Assembly: GCA_037576195.1 (NCBI GenBank)
Contig: CM075104.1
Location: forward strand, 1,928,775 to 1,992,774
Origin: Phytoseiulus persimilis
Lineage: Eukaryota > Arthropoda > Arachnida > Mesostigmata > Phytoseiidae
Direction of reading: 5' to 3'
DNA: 64,000 nucleotides
The notes beneath the pieces are model-generated. The model saw nothing but the letters and a program-made list of their open reading frames with translations, ran no database searches and was not told the DNA's origin. Every line of letters begins with the position of its first letter. Position 1 is the stretch's first letter. This document shows, one piece after another, positions 10,952-21,800 of this stretch. A program made the translations under genes and the position numbers.

Positions 10952-11908
10952 ATGGGTCTGCCACGATACGACGCCAGCGAGTGGCGCCTCTTTCTCGACA
11001 GTTCGAAGAGAACCTTGAAGTGCGTCCTCCTGCACAACGGCAACCAGTACGCTTCGCCTCCGCTCGGTCATTCCACTAGACTACGTGAGGACTACGATGC
11101 CATCGCGTTTTCGTTGGAGAAGATCAAATACGAGGAGCTCCAGTTTTTGTTTACTTGAAGATGGTTTCGATTCTTTTGGGCCAACAAGCCGGTTACACCC
11201 AATTCCCGTGCTTCTTGTGTCTCTGGGACAGCCGAGCGGATGACGAACTTTGGATACGAACGAGCTGGCCGTCAAGGGGATCTCTGAGACCCAGGCAGCC
11301 CAACGTGCTCAGAGACGCTTTGGTTCCGACGGAGGAAATCATTCTCCCACCGCTGCATATCAAATTGGGTGTGATGAAACAGTTCGTCAAAGCATTGGAC
11401 AAACACGGTTCAGGTTTAAACTACATCGTGCGCAAGCTACCCGCTGTGAGCATTCAGAAGCTTCACGCGGGGGCTCTAGATGGACCTCTAATGCGAAAGC
11501 TCATCGACGACCCTGTTCTCATTGACTCAATGAACCATCGAGAAGCCAATGCTTGGCGGTCATTTGTTGTGGTCGTTCAAAATTTCATTGGGAACACGGG
11601 AGCTGAAAACTACAACTCGTCAAGAGCACGCTCGTGAGCTTTCGAGTCCAGGGTGTCGGATGAGCATCAAGATGCACTATCGTCACAGCCATCTCGGACG
11701 CTTCCCTTAAAATTTGGGTGCTGTTAGTGATGAACAAGGAGAAAGGTTCCATCAAGACATAGCGACGATGGAAGAGAGGTACCAGGGAAGATGGGACGTA
11801 CACATGATGTCCGACTGCTGTTGGACCCTTATACGGGATGACCCGGAAAGGCCCCACTCAAGGCAGTTCCTCACGAGACGTTTTGTTGGTTCCGACGAGT
11901 TTCATTAA
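10952..11908 (+). pseudogene. Orphan repeat-protein fragment inside long-TIR element
   Basis: Three pieces on the + strand join into one broken protein. The first (10,952-11,158) has FLDSSKRTLKCVLLHNGN; the second (11,155-11,634) has KMVSILLGQQAGYTQFPCFL, CLWDSRAD and LPPLHIKLGVMKQFVKAL; the third (about 11,718-11,908) has AVSDEQGERFHQD and EERYQGRWDVHMM. These are hallmarks of a large uncharacterised protein family that I recall as highly repeated in arthropod and Hydra genomes. A stop and frameshift lie at 11,158, and another break lies between 11,637 and 11,700. Only the C-terminal half of the usual protein is present. The activity of the family is not known to me. Confidence 0.8.
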
Positions 11909-11914
11909 CGTTCG

Positions 11915-12289
11915 TTTTTTCCACATCAAAACTGAACGGCTGGTCGTAAAACGCTCAAATTTGTCTCAAAATGTTCGCGACTGAATTCTCTATCAGAAAG
12001 CTCTGCGGAAGTTGGCTGAGGGGACTATAGTTTTTACGTTTTCGGCAGGAGAAGGGGCCACTTTTCGGTGCTCACCGACGGAATTCGACTTTTGATCTCT
12101 TCTAGCTAACTGACCGTGGCTCCGAAAGGCACGAAATTTTCACCGGGGGTAGTTCTCTTACTGGTCAACATGCTCCCAATTTTTCGCAGATCTGGCTTGC
12201 TTGGGAGCAGAGATAAAAAATCAGGAATCTATGACCTCGGTTCACCCCATACTAGGTGTCAGCTTCCTTGTTACGTTTTTACTGTCGGG
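11915..12289. repeat. Right long terminal inverted repeat
   Basis: Reverse complement of the left arm. The outermost 65 bp align well (TGTCGGG end, then a CTAGGTGTCAGCTTC run against the left-arm counterpart at 10,487-10,502). Relative to the left arm, and to the second copy of the element, about 80-90 bp near 12,223 are missing. The final bases overlap the stop codon of the neighbouring minus-strand LINE C frame. Confidence 0.85.
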
Positions 12290-12393
12290 CAATCTCATTG
12301 TTAACAACGCTCCCAACTCTAGATCTGGCAGATCGAACTTGGTTTTTGTCGCAGTCCTCCACGATTTTTTCCGTTTCTCTTACTTCTGTCGAC

Positions 12394-13902
12394 TTATTTG
12401 CTCCCTGGTGAAGTCCGAGACGGTACAGTAGTCCATCTTCGGTAAAATTGATGTCGTCGTATTCGAATATAACGTGTTCTGTCGTTTTCTCGTATTCTCC
12501 ACACCTGGGACGGCTTTTGACTAATCCAGAGTTCATCTTGTGGGCTCCAGTTGGCAGCTTGTTCGCTCGAGCCAGAGCTAGTGGGGCGCTGCCTCCTGTT
12601 GTCGTAGAGGTAGCTATTCACACCACGGGTGGTTTTCCCCGTGCAGCATGCTTGTAGACTAGACTTCCACCCTGATATCTTCGCAATGGTATTTCGCTCT
12701 AAGGCGCTCCGTTTCCTGGTACAGTTTGGTCTTCTTGTTTGTAAGCTCCACCATTCTCAGGATGCTCTTTGGCCACCTGAGATTTGGCATTCCTCTATCC
12801 CTCTCTAAGTATCTAAGGTCGCTCTGAGCGCTTCTTGCTTCGAAGGACGACGATCTAAGCCTTCCTTGGACAAACTCGATGGGAACTCTGGAACATGGGA
12901 GTGCCCACTTCTCCGCTTTCCGTTAGGATTTTTCGAGTTTCTCTGTCAGTGATGCGCTAGTCACTAGTACTGCGTTTGCGTGGCTCAACTTCGATACCGC
13001 TATAGATTTCCCTTGCACTCTAGAGACTCGAATCTACAGGTACCCCATAGCGACGATGCGTGCATCTGGCGTAGGGCGGAGATCGCTGTTCTCCCCCAGA
13101 TTTCTTCCTGATCGTTCAGGTAGTTCCCAGAGTCCGAAAGCGTGATGCCCAAGTATTTGTAATTTCCAGCTACCGGTACTTCATTTCCTTGTATCCTCAG
13201 TTCCCTCTTGGGCCCTAGGTCATGGGCTGAGTATACCACCACCGCGCTTTTCGTGGGGTTGAACGTCAGCTCATTCTGGTCTCCATATTTCGTCGTGGCT
13301 TCCAGGAGTTTTCTCATTCCTAGGTAGTTCCTGGCCATGAGTACAATATCGTCCGCGAACAGATGAACGGATATACGGAGAAAGTTTTTCATCCTTGTAT
13401 CCCAGGTCCATTCGTCTGTCTTGACTCTGAACATCACTCCTTGTTCTCGTAGTTCGGTCTAGAGGTCCCAGATATACAGCATGAGAAGGAGACATGACAG
13501 AGGGCACCCTCGACGGAGCCCCTGGTTGATCTCAATCCACCTCGAAATCCGTTCCGGATCTCTCCCAGTCTCTCATTGTTTTATATCCAGGTCTGCTTCG
13601 TTCTTCTCGAGTATTTCGGTGGAGACGCGCTGTAGCAAGGCTGAGATGGTAATTTGCCGACCGGTGGAGAGGTCGCTCGGTCTTGAGTTTGTATTCTCTA
13701 ACATCACGACCTTACCGTTTCTCCATTCCGCTGGTATGTCCTCTTCCCCCTTCGGTATGCGGTTGAAGAGATCTGCTATGTATCCCGTTCCAACGTCAGT
13801 GAGTCCCTTCAGGATCTTCGCTGGAATTCGATCTAGGCCGGTGCTAGTGTGGGTGTGCGTCTGGGTCAGAATCCGATTGATTTTGTCGATGGTCATCTCC
13901 AA
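12394..13902 (-). pseudogene. LINE C reverse transcriptase to C-terminus
   Basis: The minus strand from 13,902 shows GLDRIPAKILKGLT and IPAEWRNGKVVML (RT fingers), then ISALLQRVSTEILEK. Near 13,360-13,340 the catalytic box reads LFADDIVLMAR, followed by ELTFNPTKSAVVVYS and NYKYLGITLSDSGNY. After frame changes, KLSHANAVLVTSAS and LRYLERDRGMPNLRWP follow near 13,000-12,770, and RCGEYEKTTEHVIFEY near 12,500 is the C-terminal Cys-His finger, with its last cysteine changed. Stops and frameshifts make it inactive. Confidence 0.85.
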
Positions 13903-14809
13903 GCGCGTGGGGTGGTTATTTCAACCGACCCCTTCACCACTCGGTTTTCCTCTCTATCGTGTAGTTTTTTTTGCTACGGTGGTGAGGAAGTCTTCTGGGT
14001 CCCCTGCGGACGGGACTTTTTTGGCCGTCTGAGTTTCTTACGTCCGCTAGGCGGCGATGTATGTTTAGGGACCGCCGAATGTCCTGTCAGAATTTTTCGG
14101 CGCGGATATATCGCGGGTCCGAGAGGATTCTCCCTAAACCTCCTCTCTTACGGCTTGTTTTGCTTCTCTGACTTCGAGCTCTATCTCGGCCGTCGGTAGA
14201 TTCTGCCGTCTCCGTCGTCTCCATTCGCGATTCTTTTGTTAATGAATCGACTGCAGTATTGATATTCCGGGAGAGCGGGCCATAGTACAATGCGGGATCT
14301 GTGTCTCACGGCTGTATCGGTCAATCTTCCCGGTAAGGGTTCTTCGAAAAGTTACATCGTTAGCTTAGTTTTGAGCTCTCGCTATTCCTAGAATGGTTTC
14401 GGCCTCGGATACTATTTCCTTTGTGTCGATCGTCCGAACTTTTTTCCTCGGTTCTTGTCTATGAAGTGCCGTTTTGCATTCTTCTGTGAGAATGTTGTGA
14501 TCATTCATGTCAGTGATCTCTCTTGCTTCGTCCATTCTCAGAGATTCTCATTTCTTTGTCCTATTTAGTATTGTTAAAGCGTGGTCAACAGCGAAAGACT
14601 CGAGTAGTTTTTCCCGAGTGTTTGTCTTGCCATCTAGCTCAACGAGATGCGAGTTTGCACCCCCCCCGTTATTAGGCGGTACCTAGTGTTACACTCGCTC
14701 CTAATTAATTCGCTCATCGATTCCAAGAATCTCTTGCCTTGGTTGATGAGCCCTTGTGCTATGTAGTAGAATACGACCACCCTTTTTTGCCCTTCACTGT
14801 TCATAGTAT

Positions 14810-15208
14810 TTCTAGAACCGATTCGGCCAAAATGCCTACACCACCATTGGAACGTCTGTGACCGAGTCCTATTCTATTGCTAAAGTTAAGGTTGTATCCT
14901 TGTATAGGGAGACAGCTTTCCTCATTCATTGATCGAGTTTCCGACACGAGCATGATGCTCGCGTTCAATCTCAGCAGGACGTCGCGTTCCAGAAGAGCCC
15001 ATTTGCTGGCATTAGGTCAAGTACCATTCATATTAATTGAACGAAAAGTGGTTGGGAGGTCAAAGGCAATGGTGAGCGACGCGTTGCAGTCAGCGCAGGT
15101 CCTGACCTTCATTGAAGGTGGCCGAAAAGAACCTTGGTCAGTTTCGACCGGCTGATCGCTCGTAAGCTCAAGGTAAACCCAATCGCGGTTCGGCGAGGTT
15201 GAAATCAT
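14810..15208 (-). pseudogene. LINE C endonuclease N-terminal part
   Basis: The minus strand gives NASKWALLERDVLLRLNASI, then LVSETRSMNEESCLPIQGYN and SNGGVGILAES. This is the layout of an apurinic-type LINE endonuclease: a DVLL strand, a catalytic-region SET, and GG(V/I)GIL. A TCADC motif about 30 residues upstream may be the end of ORF1. One stop interrupts the start region near 15,018. The stretch from 14,800 to 13,900 is the decayed remainder of the endonuclease and linker. Confidence 0.7.
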
Positions 15209-15834
15209 TGGGGAAGGCTTCGATTCTTGCTCGAACGATCCGGAGAAGTCTGCAAGAGGAAAATTAGCTCGAATAAACTGTCATGCTATCTGAGCGAAAA
15301 CCGATATGGAAGACGACTAAACATATCAACCGGAAAATTATCCAAAACATGCCTCAAAGCTTGCACAACATGACGATGCACCAAATACAGCAATCCGTCA
15401 GCGTCACAGTGGGAAACCTCCTCCAGTCCCCTATTAGCTCGAGTAAGCTCATGGACCAAGTTCCCGGAGCAACCCGAGGACATGTGGAAAATAGAGGACG
15501 ACGACCGCTCAGCCTCTCCTCGACGGGCACTTAGCGATAGAATCCAATACGATCTCAAATATAGAGCAAGACGGACAAATCGACGGTTGCAGCTCAAAGT
15601 TCCGAGGGATTTCAGGATGTTTGAAAGGGTTCCCGATGGGCTGCGCAAACTTGAATCCGCTCTCGCTATAAGCGTGGGCTACTCTTCAACCAGAAGGAAA
15701 GGGTTTTTCGCCGAAGATTCTATCTCTCGTGTATCGTCTCACAATGAGGGGATTCTCCGGAGAGCCAATAAGCCATGACCCGGACACAAACTTGGCTTGA
15801 ACGGGAGGGCGTTACCGTGTTGAGGTGATTTTCG

Positions 15835-16026
15835 CAGTCTCCTGACCTCAATCCAGTCGGAAATCTCTGGAACGCAGTCAAGAGAGCTCAGCAAGGGAAA
15901 ATATATCAAATAAAGAGAAACTTAGAAGATTAGACTGCGTGGTTCAATATTCGGGAACAAACTCGTGAACGCCCGGTTCGATCCATGAACCGCAGATGCG
16001 AAGCTATGATCAAAAACAAGTTGTGA
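15835..16026 (+). pseudogene. Tc1-type transposase C-terminus, decayed
   Basis: The + strand frame begins QSPDLNPVGNLWNAVKRAQQ and ends SMNRRCEAMIKNKL followed by a stop. This is the last catalytic block and C-terminus of Tc1/mariner transposases, which usually read SPDLNPIENLW…SMPRRCEAVIKNKG. The third catalytic residue region is altered (Gly where the Glu of IENLW is expected) and one in-frame stop lies about 34 codons in. The upstream catalytic blocks are not clearly recognisable in 15,480-15,830, so this is an inactive fragment. Confidence 0.85.
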
Positions 16027-18872
16027 TGAAAATGATTTCCCATGCTATTTCTGAACGGTCAATCGAAGAAGTTGAGTCGTTCTTGGATTAGTGACCAGCC
16101 GGAGCTGTCGTCCCCATTCTGACTCGACTCAAATTTTGTTCCTAATGTTTTTGCCCGCGTCTGTGTGTCTTGACGGATTTCCAAGAAGCCAATCGGAGTC
16201 ACCTCGTCAACCATCTAACTATGGAACCATGTTTCCTGGACGTTTTCCGGCGGAAATGAGGGCAGTCGCGAACATTCCGGCCATCACTGTACATCATCGG
16301 ACGACGAATATGACGACCGCGCGTGGAATTCGTTGGTGCGTACGTGATGCGGCGAAAAGTCAGTTGGAATTGTGGGCAGACCATTATTGAGATGTCCGTC
16401 GAATACACTGCGCTCGACTTCGGAGCATGTCTTCTCCGGAGTTTTCCCGCCCCCGAGCCTTCGGTCGGATCGAGAGTCCACGATGGTGTCTCCCTCTGTG
16501 AAGAGTTTTACCGATCGTGACGGTAAGAAAGTTCGACCAAGGCCATGGTTTCTTCGCTCCGAAAAGCCCTCCGGATCACAGCCACGGTACGGTATTGATG
16601 ACCCGTTTCGTTCAAATTCAACGCTATTGGATCGTTTCCGAGTCAAGCCACTTCCGGACGCAACGCTCTTCGATTGACACTCATATTTTCAGGCTATTGC
16701 GTTCGATTTCATGTTGTCTGTGGGCAGCTCTGACCGCACACTCTGTTGCAAGATTATGCGCGCGCAGCTGTTTTTCGACGTTACTTCTTAGAGGGACGTA
16801 CGCTTGAGCTGCAGTTAGCACCGTGAATGGATTCCACACCACGGAAGATGATCCCAACATCGGGGTACCCCTACTCTGATTTCGGTTCTAGAAAAGAACC
16901 GGAAGCGGTGGACGAGTTGACATGTCGGAAGTGCACAATCGATAGGGTACCTGGTGTAGATGTCGATCCCCTGGAATCGTGTGCATTAAACGCTGGCTGG
17001 GCTCTTCCGAGTCATGGATGGGACCGCAACGGAATTCTAGATGTGAATCCCAGCTGTCGTTGTAGTCAAGCAGTGTGAAACATCTCTGGGAAAAGTCCAA
17101 TACCTCCCCGTCGGTGTGCTGATCGAGGAAGCACGACGTTGGAGGGAGCCGATTGAGCGCAGTGGATGAAAATCGGCGTTTTCGCATTCTTCTATCGGAT
17201 GACGGCATCATGATGATTCGGAGAACGGAATCCAAGCTCGATGAGACTTTCACCTCGATCGGACGCTTCACCCATTAAAGGCTGCGAAAACAAGAGAGCG
17301 CACATAATTTTGCAGCAAATGGAAGTGGTAAGGTTCGCGATTTCTGTAGTTTTTTCCATCATCGTATCCCTCCGAGTGGAAGTAGCGCGACATTCATACC
17401 CAACAGGCGTTGCACCTTCGATCCAGAACAGGAACGATCAGGCCTTAGCTTCAAGGAGAGGAGTTTAATATACAACCATCAAATCAAGAACTGACTTCCG
17501 CTCTCTCAAAAGTGCTACTGATTACTTCCAAGAATTTTCCCGGTTCAACGATGGAAAGTGTGCTGCTGTTGTGTTCTGGAAGCCGCCCGCCAAGAGCTCC
17601 TTTCCTGAGAAAACAGCCGTGCCAAGATAATCTACATGCTGCGTTTCGCTTTTCTTCTCATTAATTCGGAACAAGGAAAGTGGTGAACGCAACTCTGCTG
17701 TAGGCGTCGAGGAAAACGCCATTCGAAAATTCTGTTGGATGCATCCCTCCCCAATCGGTCGCACTGAGCACGGATGTTACGAAAGACGTAGAGCACGCCC
17801 GGACAAGGGCTTCTCTGGTGAGAGGAAACATTTTGGGGATTCTCCGCACGCTTGATGGGCTCATCGGGGAGACGGCGAAACATTCAAAGGGATCGGACTC
17901 ATGTAGCTCTCGAGGGAGGAAACGGAACATAACTTTCGTTCATGTTGAAGGAGCCATTCGGGTCACAGAACTCAGAAGCAAACAACCCGAGTCCCCGCCG
18001 CCGCATTCGTGTGAAGCTGACCCCTCGGCTCTGGAGAGCGTTCATGTTAGGATCACTACAACCGTTGATCTCGAAACCGAAAAGCTGGAATATATCGATT
18101 GAGAATGCGGAGTCTCGTCGGGAGCTACTTGAATTCGACTGAAGGCCTAAGATACACGGAGTGCTGTCGAGGATGATCGTTTCGCCCTGAAACCCACCCC
18201 ATGAGCTGCGCGAGCAGTCCGCAATAGTTGTCCGTGCCAGAGTTGTTTCTGGCGGCTGAGCCTCACGCGAATGAGAAGTCGCACTATTGGCTGAAACTGT
18301 TGCGGTCGCGAGGGTATTCCTCGGAATCCCTGCTATGGAATGAAGTATGCGACTTTTCTGACTTTCCCGGTCGAGTGTCAGAGCTGTTCATTTAGAGGAA
18401 TTTCCCAGCAGCCAATAGCTTCGGTGGAATTCGAGGAAGTGACCATTGGTATTCCGGACTGATGACATTATCTCCGTTTAACTGACGACGACGCAAACCG
18501 TGGTGTGGTCACGCTTCTAGTCAGATAACCATCTGAGCGATGAGGCCGTTCCTCGGTGTGACACGATCTCGGAGAACGATCGAAAATCATCGCGGATGAG
18601 CCACAGAGCCTGGTAGCATTTACCTGAGAACCCTCGATGTAAATGGCATCTTTGAGATATCCAGCTAGACGGGGTGTTCTCAGACATCAAGACGAGGCGT
18701 CCAGTCAGACTGTAAGCGCGGAGAGTCGGAGTGAAGGCGTCGGGAAGGACGAGCGCGTGGGATAGTAACCGAACGAGTGGAAGGAAGGTATCGTGGAGCA
18801 ACCAGGCGCTCGCTTCATTCGACTGCCAATGCCGGTCCGGTGCCTGACTCTATCGTTACTTCTTCCGCCGAC
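16027..18872. other. No gene recognised
   Basis: No family motif, RNA gene or clear repeat is visible between the Tc1 relic and the NRF-6-like gene. Open frames of about 80-130 residues occur on both strands but lack matching splice-linked partners. The 5' UTR and promoter of the following gene should lie at its right end. Confidence 0.4.
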
Positions 18873-21800
18873 ATGCGTTTCCTGTTTCGAGTTTGTGCTT
18901 TCTTCGCTGTTTTGTGCGCTCTTGGCGACGGGTATGAGAGATCCTCCCCCGTCAGAGGTGAGTTCTCATACAAGAAGTTCGTTCGAACACTCGTCGTTGA
19001 GGGCTGAAGTTCCGCTGACTAGTGTTATCGCAGAGTCGGAAAAGGATAAATTTTCAACGTTCACTCCTACGGATCAGACTTTATGGTATTCCATATAGGA
19101 ATCAGATGTTGGTTTCCTCGATCATGATCATTCCTGAGGACTGTCAATATTCATGTCTGCACTCCAAGGGACGACGGTCCGGAAGTCATGGTAGCTCGTC
19201 CGGATCCTGCCTCATCCAGTGAAATCGGGAGGAGTAAATCGCTTCGAGTGGTCATTGAGAAGTGTGTTCGACCCTCTGTGCCTGGTCCCAACTCCCTCCT
19301 GGTGGAATATATGAATACTATGCAGCGCTCGGTAACCGACTGGTTCAACGAGATCCTCTGGCCCTCGGGAGCGCGCTCTCTCATAAAATATAGGTCTGAG
19401 GGGAGCCTAGATTCTTCCCCGAGATAGGATCTAGAACTCCATTTGCTCCTGTCAACTAGAATGCTCTCGAGCTTTTCGTACCGTTTTCGCTATCCGTACT
19501 ATCTACTTTTGATAAGACTCACTCACCTAGTGTGTATGAGTGATTTGGAGAGCTCATCAGCAGCAGGCTGTCCGGAAAGAATGGAGACTATGACCCTGGA
19601 TTGGTGCACAGCGCAGAGAGGTTCAAAATATTGGACTCACGACCCACATGACCTGGTCATGTGGGGAATCGTTTTCCCAACCGGTGCGTCAAATGAACCC
19701 ACGGATCGGATTCTTTCAAGGAAATATTTACGGTAGACACAAAGTGTCGAAGAAGAACGCCACACAGCCAAAGAGTCTGGAGCCCGTGGCTACCCAGGTT
19801 ATGAAAAAGTGAGCCGATGATCCGAAGTTAACTACTATCATAACTATTCAAGTCCCTTAGACATCCCTCTGATACTGAAGCAACATTTTTCCTCCCAAGG
19901 CTCCAGAGAGAACTCTATGCAGTTTTTGAAGAAATCATTTTCGATCCCGAAATCCCCCAGAAATGCAGCTCCGCTTTCCAGAAAGTCATGTTGGGCGTAC
20001 AGAATTTCGAGTTCTGGGCGATCTCGTGTAAGTCTGAGGGAGGCACGTGCTCGAGTAATTTCGTTGTCATACATCCATGGAATCTATCTGAGAGTCCGAA
20101 TCGTTTTCCTTGGAGTTTCGCGGTCATCGGGAGGATTCCCTTCGATGCTGGACGGGAATGCGGTGGATCTTGGGAATTACGACGCGTGTCTCGAATCAGC
20201 CGCGAAGAATTCGGCAGGCAAGTTGTCCAGGTCCCGTTCCCATTCGAGTGATAAGTTTCCAAGAGGATCCCCGACTCACATGATGTAAGAACCGAATCAA
20301 TTTTCCAGGTGAAACCACCTTCACGGGGCGGTATTGCACTCTGATATTGAACGTTGAAAATCCCCTTCTCGACAAAATTCTGGTCGACGCCGCGAAGACC
20401 CAGCCTCGGCTCCTGGTTCGTAGTTTGTCCTTGGAACTTTGCCGCACTCGTTCCCGACTTTCGCATCGAAGACTCTTTTTTGATCCAGAGAATTCCAAAT
20501 TAAGAGCCGATAACGTTTTGTACTGCCAGGATTCATTCTACAACAACCTTGAAGATTTTCTGGAATACAGTAGATCCCAGTATCTGAGGATCGGGATATG
20601 CGTACCGTCCACTTGCAATGCGGATCACATCGAATACGTCATCCGGAAACGTAACTGAAATCATTGAACTTCAAGATCCGTGGGGAACAAATATTCATCG
20701 GACTGACTGCTTTCTCACGCTTTTCCCTCCAACCGTTCTTGCAGTTGGTGGCGAGTACGGGATCGAACCCTGGGTCCTTGCTTGTCGTGCGAAGTCCGAG
20801 GATCCACCTCTCACTTCATTCCAGCTCTTCCTCATGTGAGAAACTTCAGCCGCTCGCAGTCCAACGTTAGAGAAGTGAAGAGCGTAGACCAGAAGTGGGC
20901 AAGGTGGTGCGGCCCGCGGGCGACGTTTTGGCCCGCAGGCACAATGGCGGGCACAGAAATCCTGGAGTGCGGGCACACGAGGCCCACGCGGAGGCCGCAC
21001 TTTGCCCACCGCTGGCGTGGACTAACCTCAGGGCACACTTTTCCAGTTGCTTCTCCATACTCCTAGTGGCGACGTGTTTCCTCGGTAGCTATGTGGATGC
21101 CCGAGGAAGTAACAAAGAGCAGTCCGTTGGAAAAAAGTCATGTAAGTATGCCTTGTCCAAGATTGAATATGAGAACCAATTGGAATCCATCGGAGCGAAG
21201 CGAACATCTCCCTCTGTTCTTGAAATAAGATCGTGCTACTCGTCCTCGACACAGCCCGAGTCCTGGAAATCGCTCGCAGCTTCTCGATCCAACGCAGCTG
21301 GAACTCCGTGTTCAACTTCGAAGTAAAAGAGAACGAGAAATACCTGGCGAGCCTCCATGGACTCCGAGCTCTGAGTGCCATATACATTCTCTGGTTCCAC
21401 GTGTACAGCGTGATTGATCCACTGACCATCCGTTAGTTGCGTCCAAGAACCGCATCGAGCGTTCATGTAATTCGTTCACGATCGAGTTGATCACACCCAA
21501 GACCCGTTGTACTCCAATCATTATTATCGCCGTTGCAGAAAACCCCATGCGGATCGCTGAGTGGGCGAGATACGACATCTCTTTCCTTCCAATTTATATG
21601 GGAGCGCATGCTGTCGAGACATTCTTCTGCATCTCGGGAGCAATGGCTTTCAGAGCCTACCATAGAGAGTTCAAAAGAGGAGAAGTGAGTTGAACCATGG
21701 CCGGAGAATGCCAATACTGTGTTCGATATGAAGTCTAAGACGCATCATCATATTCTCACAGAAGTTATCTGAGTCCTTCGGGTCGCGAACGATCCGACCC

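Larger units (their letters stand above)
10458..12289. mobile_element. DNA element with ~400-bp terminal inverted repeats and orphan protein fragment
   Basis: The outer ends read CCCGACA and TGTCGGG. From both ends inward the sequence is inverted: the left arm (10,458-about 10,927) matches the reverse complement of the right arm (about 11,915-12,289) along nearly its whole length, at roughly three quarters identity by eye. The right arm lacks about 80-90 bp present in the left. Between the arms lies a + strand remnant of an orphan protein family. A second copy with the same layout is at about 60,410-61,952. No target duplication is evident. Long inverted repeats and more than one copy argue for a DNA transposon; the superfamily is unknown to me. 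Confidence 0.85.
12290..15210 (-). mobile_element. Non-LTR retrotransposon (LINE C), same family as LINE B
   Basis: Reading the minus strand from 15,208 down gives an endonuclease start, an RT with FADD box, and a C-terminal zinc-finger region ending at 12,290. RT and C-terminal motifs match LINE B, including LTFNPTKSAVVV and SGNYLNDQEE against SNYLSKQEE. Stops and frameshifts are frequent. The 3' end lies directly against the right arm of the long-TIR element, and its last codons run into that arm. Confidence 0.85.

Noticed and set aside
10448-12300. Target-site duplication for the long-TIR element
   Set aside because: Flanks gataacac and caatctca do not match, and trying neighbouring boundaries did not give a convincing duplication.
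18777-18872. Upstream ATG as the start of the NRF-6-like protein
   Set aside because: Starting at 18,873 gives a signal peptide at the N-terminus, as expected; the upstream extension is polar and would bury it.
20759-20770. Functional tRNA gene
   Set aside because: Only the B box and a CCA-like end are visible; no A box or cloverleaf could be placed upstream.
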